Below are positions 59,955-64,000 of a stretch of DNA of 64,000 nt, piece by piece. Position numbers and translations under genes: made by a program. Each line of letters starts with the position of its first letter. Within the stretch, counting starts at the first letter, position 1. Source of the stretch: Ceratothoa steindachneri (taxonomy: Eukaryota > Arthropoda > Malacostraca > Isopoda > Cymothoidae); NCBI GenBank assembly GCA_963969495.1, contig OZ018329.1:145323521-145387520 (forward strand), read 5' to 3'. The notes beneath the pieces were generated by a model. That model searched no databases, was not told the origin of the DNA, and saw only the letters and a list, made by a program, of their open reading frames with translations.

Positions 59955-61705
59955 AATGCATTTATTCGGTGAGATCCTTGTGGCTGATGCAGCTTAGCAA
60001 ATTTTCCTATGCCAGGGTCCATGTTTGTTAAAGACAGACGAAGATTGCCTTGACTTACAATATCAAAGCGGTTTCGTTCTTTTGAAAATAGCTGAGAAAC
60101 TGCTAAAATCTGATTCTACTAGTAATGGTCTGTCACTCGCGATCGAGGGTGACGTCCTCTGGGTGGCCATCAAACCCCTATGTCCTCAGGTGGGTGAGGA
60201 GGCCCAGTCGAGACCAGCATTCTTTTTTGCACGTCCCGCCGATGGTGCCGAGTGGAAGTTGTTGCAACAGCTGCTGTGTTGGCTATCGTCGTTGCTGTTC
60301 GTTGTCACGTCGGATAGTTTCGAACCTCTCTACTGCGCGGTGGGCTGCACGTGACCAACCATGAATTGACCTTAATGTTGCCTTTATTCATGTAGGACTT
60401 TAATGTATCATTCCATCGCTTTTTCTCTACTCCTCTCGTGCGGGCGCAAGTTTAAGGTACTGAGAACAAGACCCGCCGAAGCAGTCTTGTCGTGGTAAGA
60501 CGTTGGAAAGGCAATAATATATAATATAACATTCTCTCTAAGCAATGAATATTTGGCTGCAATTTCATTATTTGCCCAAGTGACAAAGAGTTCCTGCTTA
60601 AATTTAGCTTGAGAGGTTTGATATTACTCTGCAACTCAACGATGTTTTCATGTAGTATGATATCAACACCAGCTGCATTTGTCTCAAATGGATCTATCAC
60701 CCAAATTGGATTCTTCATGTTTAGGAGATATTGGAACCTAATCTCCATATCATATTGCATTTTTTTTTTAATGATCGAGGCAAATGAAAATATCATCATC
60801 ATGGAACTCTTTAAGAGTAGCAAGAGTTGTAAAATGTAACAACTCTTTACGCTCAATATTAATCTTGAACAAACGAAGCTTTCCGAGAAAAGCACTGATT
60901 GCCACTTTGCAATTTAAAAGGTTCGTACTTTCTCTTTCTAGCTGTTTTTTCAGCATATTTAGCTGATCAAAGATATCAGAAAGGTAGAAAATGTTTAATT
61001 TTGTAGTTATTATTTATTTTCCAAGCTCTGTTCCATTCAGGAATAATTCAACACTTTAATATAGTTCAACGAAGCGACACAGACAATGATGACCTTTAGA
61101 GAGCCATTTTACCTCCGTATGCAAAATTAGTTTTCTAACCTCTTAATTTTAAGCACAAACTTTGCAAAAAGACGGTGTTGAAGTGGATTTGACTTAAAAA
61201 GTTTGACAACCTTTATTACATTATCAAGAACATCTCTCAAACGTCCTCCCCAATTATTTTCAATTAAATGTTGGTGGTAAGCCACGCACAAAACAAATTA
61301 GGGACAGTCTCTTTAAATATTCAATAAAGCCCCTGTATCTAGCTACCATAGCAGTAGCACTATCAGTTGCATATATATACTACGATGTTACCCATTGGAA
61401 TATTTTTTTCTTGGAAATAGTCCCATACTTCTTTAAATATTGTTGCTCCTTTGGTATCTGTCAGAATCATGCGAGAATAAATCATTTCTTCTCCTTACTT
61501 GTAAAAAGTTCCCGTAGTTGATTTTCAATATTCTCTGCCATTTCATCGATGCGTCTTGACACTGTATTGTTGTTCAACCGAATAGAATCCGTAATTTCTT
61601 GGCAACTCTGTTGCATAACAGTAGAAACCGCTACAGATATTGGGGTCAAAATTAGATCTTCACCAATAGCACCGGTTGCCCCCCTAAAAACAGAACCCAT
61701 GAAAT
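59955..61705 (-). pseudogene. hAT transposase relic of ZBED5/FAM200 type
   Basis: On the minus strand the first readable block (61700-61482) has IGEDLILTPISVAVSTVMQQ, then ITDSIRLNNNTVSRRIDEMA and ENIENQLREL. This is the signature opening of the ZBED5/FAM200 (hAT-derived) family after the BED finger. Degraded core follows. Then comes WVIDPFETNAAG (about 60700), LWVTWANNE-like and FPTSY strings (near 60510). After a 0.35-kb interruption the extreme C-terminus appears: RNRFDIVSQGNLRLSLT, then KFAKLHQPQGSH (60070-59955). The BED finger is missing at the 5' side, where a mariner relic now sits. Confidence 0.85.
60095..60450. mobile_element. GC-rich insertion inside the hAT transposase
   Basis: This stretch is much more GC-rich than either flank. 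It separates two C-terminal pieces of the hAT protein that are contiguous in the family, so it is an insertion. It contains tcactcgcgatcgagggtga (60131-60150). I recall similar sequence as a dispersed invertebrate repeat but cannot name it. Two plus ORFs (60025-60354, 60125-60364) cross it in different frames and are not credible genes. No target duplication was identified. Confidence 0.55.
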
Positions 61706-61729
61706 TTTAATAAATCCTACAAAGTTCCA

Positions 61730-62870
61730 GCAAATTTCAAGAAATTTGCCGGACTTAAACTTCAGTATGTATACGATCATTCCCCAAAGTTTTAGTTATC
61801 TTGGTCGCTTTGCATAAAAGTGTTGGAGGTAAACTTGCATACGTTTCCTAAATTTGTCAATTGCTCGAACACATTCCTCCTTGGTTTTTGCTGTGATTGT
61901 TGCTTTCATTTCACCATTCGTTTGAGGGTTGTTCTGGTACACATTAGCCTTGAGATACCCCCACAGAAAAATATCGGGGGGGGGGGGCATGTCCCGTGAA
62001 TGCGCTGCCCGCTCAACGTCACACTTTCTGCTGATCAGTCTCTCCTGAAATTGATCTCTCAGCCAGGTTAGGTAGTCATTTGAGTTGGCGGGCGGGAGGG
62101 TCTTACTGGAATCACTGTTCATCTCGATCTATCTATCTGCGTCTTCTCAGTGATGTCCGAAACTTCATCAGCACTGCCACATGGCGCTCCGTATGCACCG
62201 TTTGAGGTCTCATTTTTGTCTTCAAAGCCATTTTTAGAGATTACTACCCACTTTGTGCACTTTGTTAAGTGTAACGGCCTGTGTAACACATCCTACGATG
62301 TGGCTGTAAAACATTATTTTTGCTGTTTACATGTCCTGACAGCAGAACGTGTGCCTCATAGGAGAACCAAACATGATCCAAGAAGTCTGGATTGTCTTCG
62401 ATTGTGTCACCAAACCATTCACACATGGTCACGCGTTTTTCTATGTCTGCCTCCGTAAGTTTTTGCTTTATTTTGATCTGGTAAGGATACGAATGAAGAT
62501 GTGATTTAAGAACACGCCTCAAAGACTTGAGAGAATGCCAATTCTTGACTGCGTCGTCGAAGTGAATTCTTGGGGCTCCGCCCCACTCAGTCCTGAACTG
62601 CATCAATGTTCTTTTCTGTCCTAGCACTCACTCTCCTACCAGAATAAGTATCCCTTAGACCTTTAGAATTAAGATTTTGCACAGTCTCATACTCTCTGCA
62701 CTCTTGAACCCAGTAAAATATTTTGCATTTTGATGGAATATGATGACACTGAAACTTTCTCAGAAAATTTGCTTCCATTACACTATGATTTGTTGGCGAA
62801 ATAGGCTTCCACGAAAAATTTATCTTTTTTGGTTGACCAAGTCATGTTGGAGAAGAAATGTTTTCCAATA
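61730..62870 (-). pseudogene. mariner-like transposase relic with mutated first catalytic aspartate
   Basis: On the minus strand, several frames together give WSTKKDKFFVEAYFANKS (near 62860) and TVQNLNSKGLRDTYSGRRVS (about 62680). Next come LKSHLHSYPYQIKIKQKLTE (62500) and LDHVWFSYEAHVLLSGHVNS (about 62370), where the family has FSDEAHF: the first aspartate is Y here. The second aspartate region is missing by deletion near 62150. FQERLISRKCDVE, then DMPPPPDIFLWGYLK (62040-61930), is the third motif, altered by a G12 run (61976-61987). The tail is decayed. Adjacent to the hAT relic's 5' side. Confidence 0.87.
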
Positions 62871-62874
62871 TTTC

Positions 62875-64000
62875 ATGCACAAAGTCGACATCTATACCCT
62901 TGAAAAGAAAGAAAGAAAAATTCAAATTAACAGTTTTATTCAAAGAGTTGTGGGTTCTGTTTTGGGAGAACACCCGCTATGAGTTTTTCTGTGTTTTGCT
63001 ATTAGCTTGGAGATTTCCTAAGATGAGATGAAACCTTGGTTTAATTTATTCTGATACTTGCGAAATAAGGAGGTAACAGTGCTCTCTCTTTGGAAATCAT
63101 CACGAAGCTTTTAGAAATACACTAATGGTTTGTCTTTCTTTTCCTTTTGCTTTCTATCCATAAGATATTAAAGTTTCCCTGAGCGCATACTATCGTTAGA
63201 AAGAACAGTCATACATATAATACACATTGGCACTGTTATATTGTTTGGAGACTGTATAAAGCAGTATGCTAAAAACTCGCTAGAGTATTGTCTGTATGGT
63301 GGCTTTTTATCAGCAATGGGTAGTCTGTGAAAAAAAAGTCAATTGATATCTACAAAATATGTAGAATCTAAATGCAAATATAGTTTTATATGATTGTAAA
63401 ATTGACTTAATATAATTAAAGATTGAACTGCCTATTTTAAGTAAGAGTTATTCAAGAATGACTAAAATGATTTACGAAAGTAATAAACTTAATGAAACAA
63501 ATACACAAAACTATCAGGGATCTATATTCTGTGTAACGAACAGGCAACAAAATAAAATTTTATTTTTTATATTAAAATTTAAATTCATCCGATAATATTT
63601 GTTGATTAACCAATTATTTGCAATTTACTTTCTATTCTCGCTCTGGTATAGAAGCAAGGCCTATTGCGAAACTCACGGTACGCCACTGAAAACTATAATT
63701 TACAATTTGTTATACAAGAGCCGAGTAAAATAGTTGAAATACAAGTTGCTAACCTAATATAATAACAAAACAGTGTAGAACTTTTATAACTGTAATAAAC
63801 ATGATTGTCTTAGAACTGGAATGGAGGTGCAATCACTTATCAACTGTGCAGTAATAACCAGAAAACTTTCTTTTTACAGTCAAGGAATCTGTATTCACGA
63901 TGGCTGACTAAATAAAAATTAGTGAAACACTAAGTAATTAATAAAACACCAAAATCAAAATATATTTTTATTATATACATTGATTTAATTTCATTAATCC
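62875..64000. other. unassigned sequence with one hAT-end-like motif
   Basis: ggtacgccactg at 63679-63690 is the inverse of CAGTGGCGTACC, a common hAT-type terminus. No partner end was found in the window. Otherwise nothing recognisable. Confidence 0.4.

Noticed and set aside
60025..60364. Two overlapping plus-strand ORFs of 109 and 79 codons
   Set aside because: They run through a GC-rich insertion and the antisense of a hAT C-terminus, where high GC lengthens chance ORFs.
63679..63690. Far end of the hAT element that contains the ZBED5-type relic
   Set aside because: Its sequence (CAGTGGCG type) does not match the CAGGGTATCC end at 59586, so the two cannot be paired with confidence.

Overview
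This is AT-rich animal nuclear DNA, not prokaryotic or organellar. I found no operons, rRNA, intact tRNA gene, CRISPR array or intact host gene. All recognisable protein homology is to decayed transposable elements, broken by stops and frameshifts. The mixture suggests an invertebrate, most likely an arthropod (such as a crustacean or chelicerate): mariner/Tc1 families, a Penelope-like element with a GIY-YIG domain, jockey-type LINEs, ZBED5/FAM200-type hAT, TTAGG-like motifs and long (TA)n tracts. The species cannot be fixed from sequence alone. Family names come from residue patterns I recognise, not from searches.

Layout. 0-6.3 kb: a mariner with unusually long terminal inverted repeats (TIRs), a second mariner relic, two Tc1-like relics, and a short segment trapped between two (TA)n tracts. 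7.2-7.4 kb: a tRNA-like SINE. 14.0-14.5 kb: a hAT-type MITE with an 8-bp target duplication. 16.6-22.1 kb: two copies of one Tc1-like family. 24.8-30.3 kb: a Penelope-like element (PLE) flanked by (TA)n tracts, with foldback junctions, hammerhead-like motifs and a mariner nested in a (TA)n tract. 31-38 kb: minisatellites, palindromes and a small foldback element. 41.1-51.1 kb: two copies of one jockey-like LINE in convergent orientation. 53-58 kb: simple repeats, a diverged dispersed repeat, a relic of an uncharacterised 'HPENLL' protein family, and two Tc1 copies. 59.6-62.9 kb: a hAT transposase pseudogene carrying a GC-rich insertion, next to a mariner relic with a mutated catalytic residue.

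How it fits together. The window looks like an intergenic or heterochromatic transposon graveyard. The most coherent pattern is the repeated link between PLE-type ends (hammerhead-like core plus foldback) and (TA)n tracts, seen at about six places. Some intervals hold ORFs of 60-110 codons with no homology I recognise; one at 47.1-47.4 kb is uninterrupted and worth testing.
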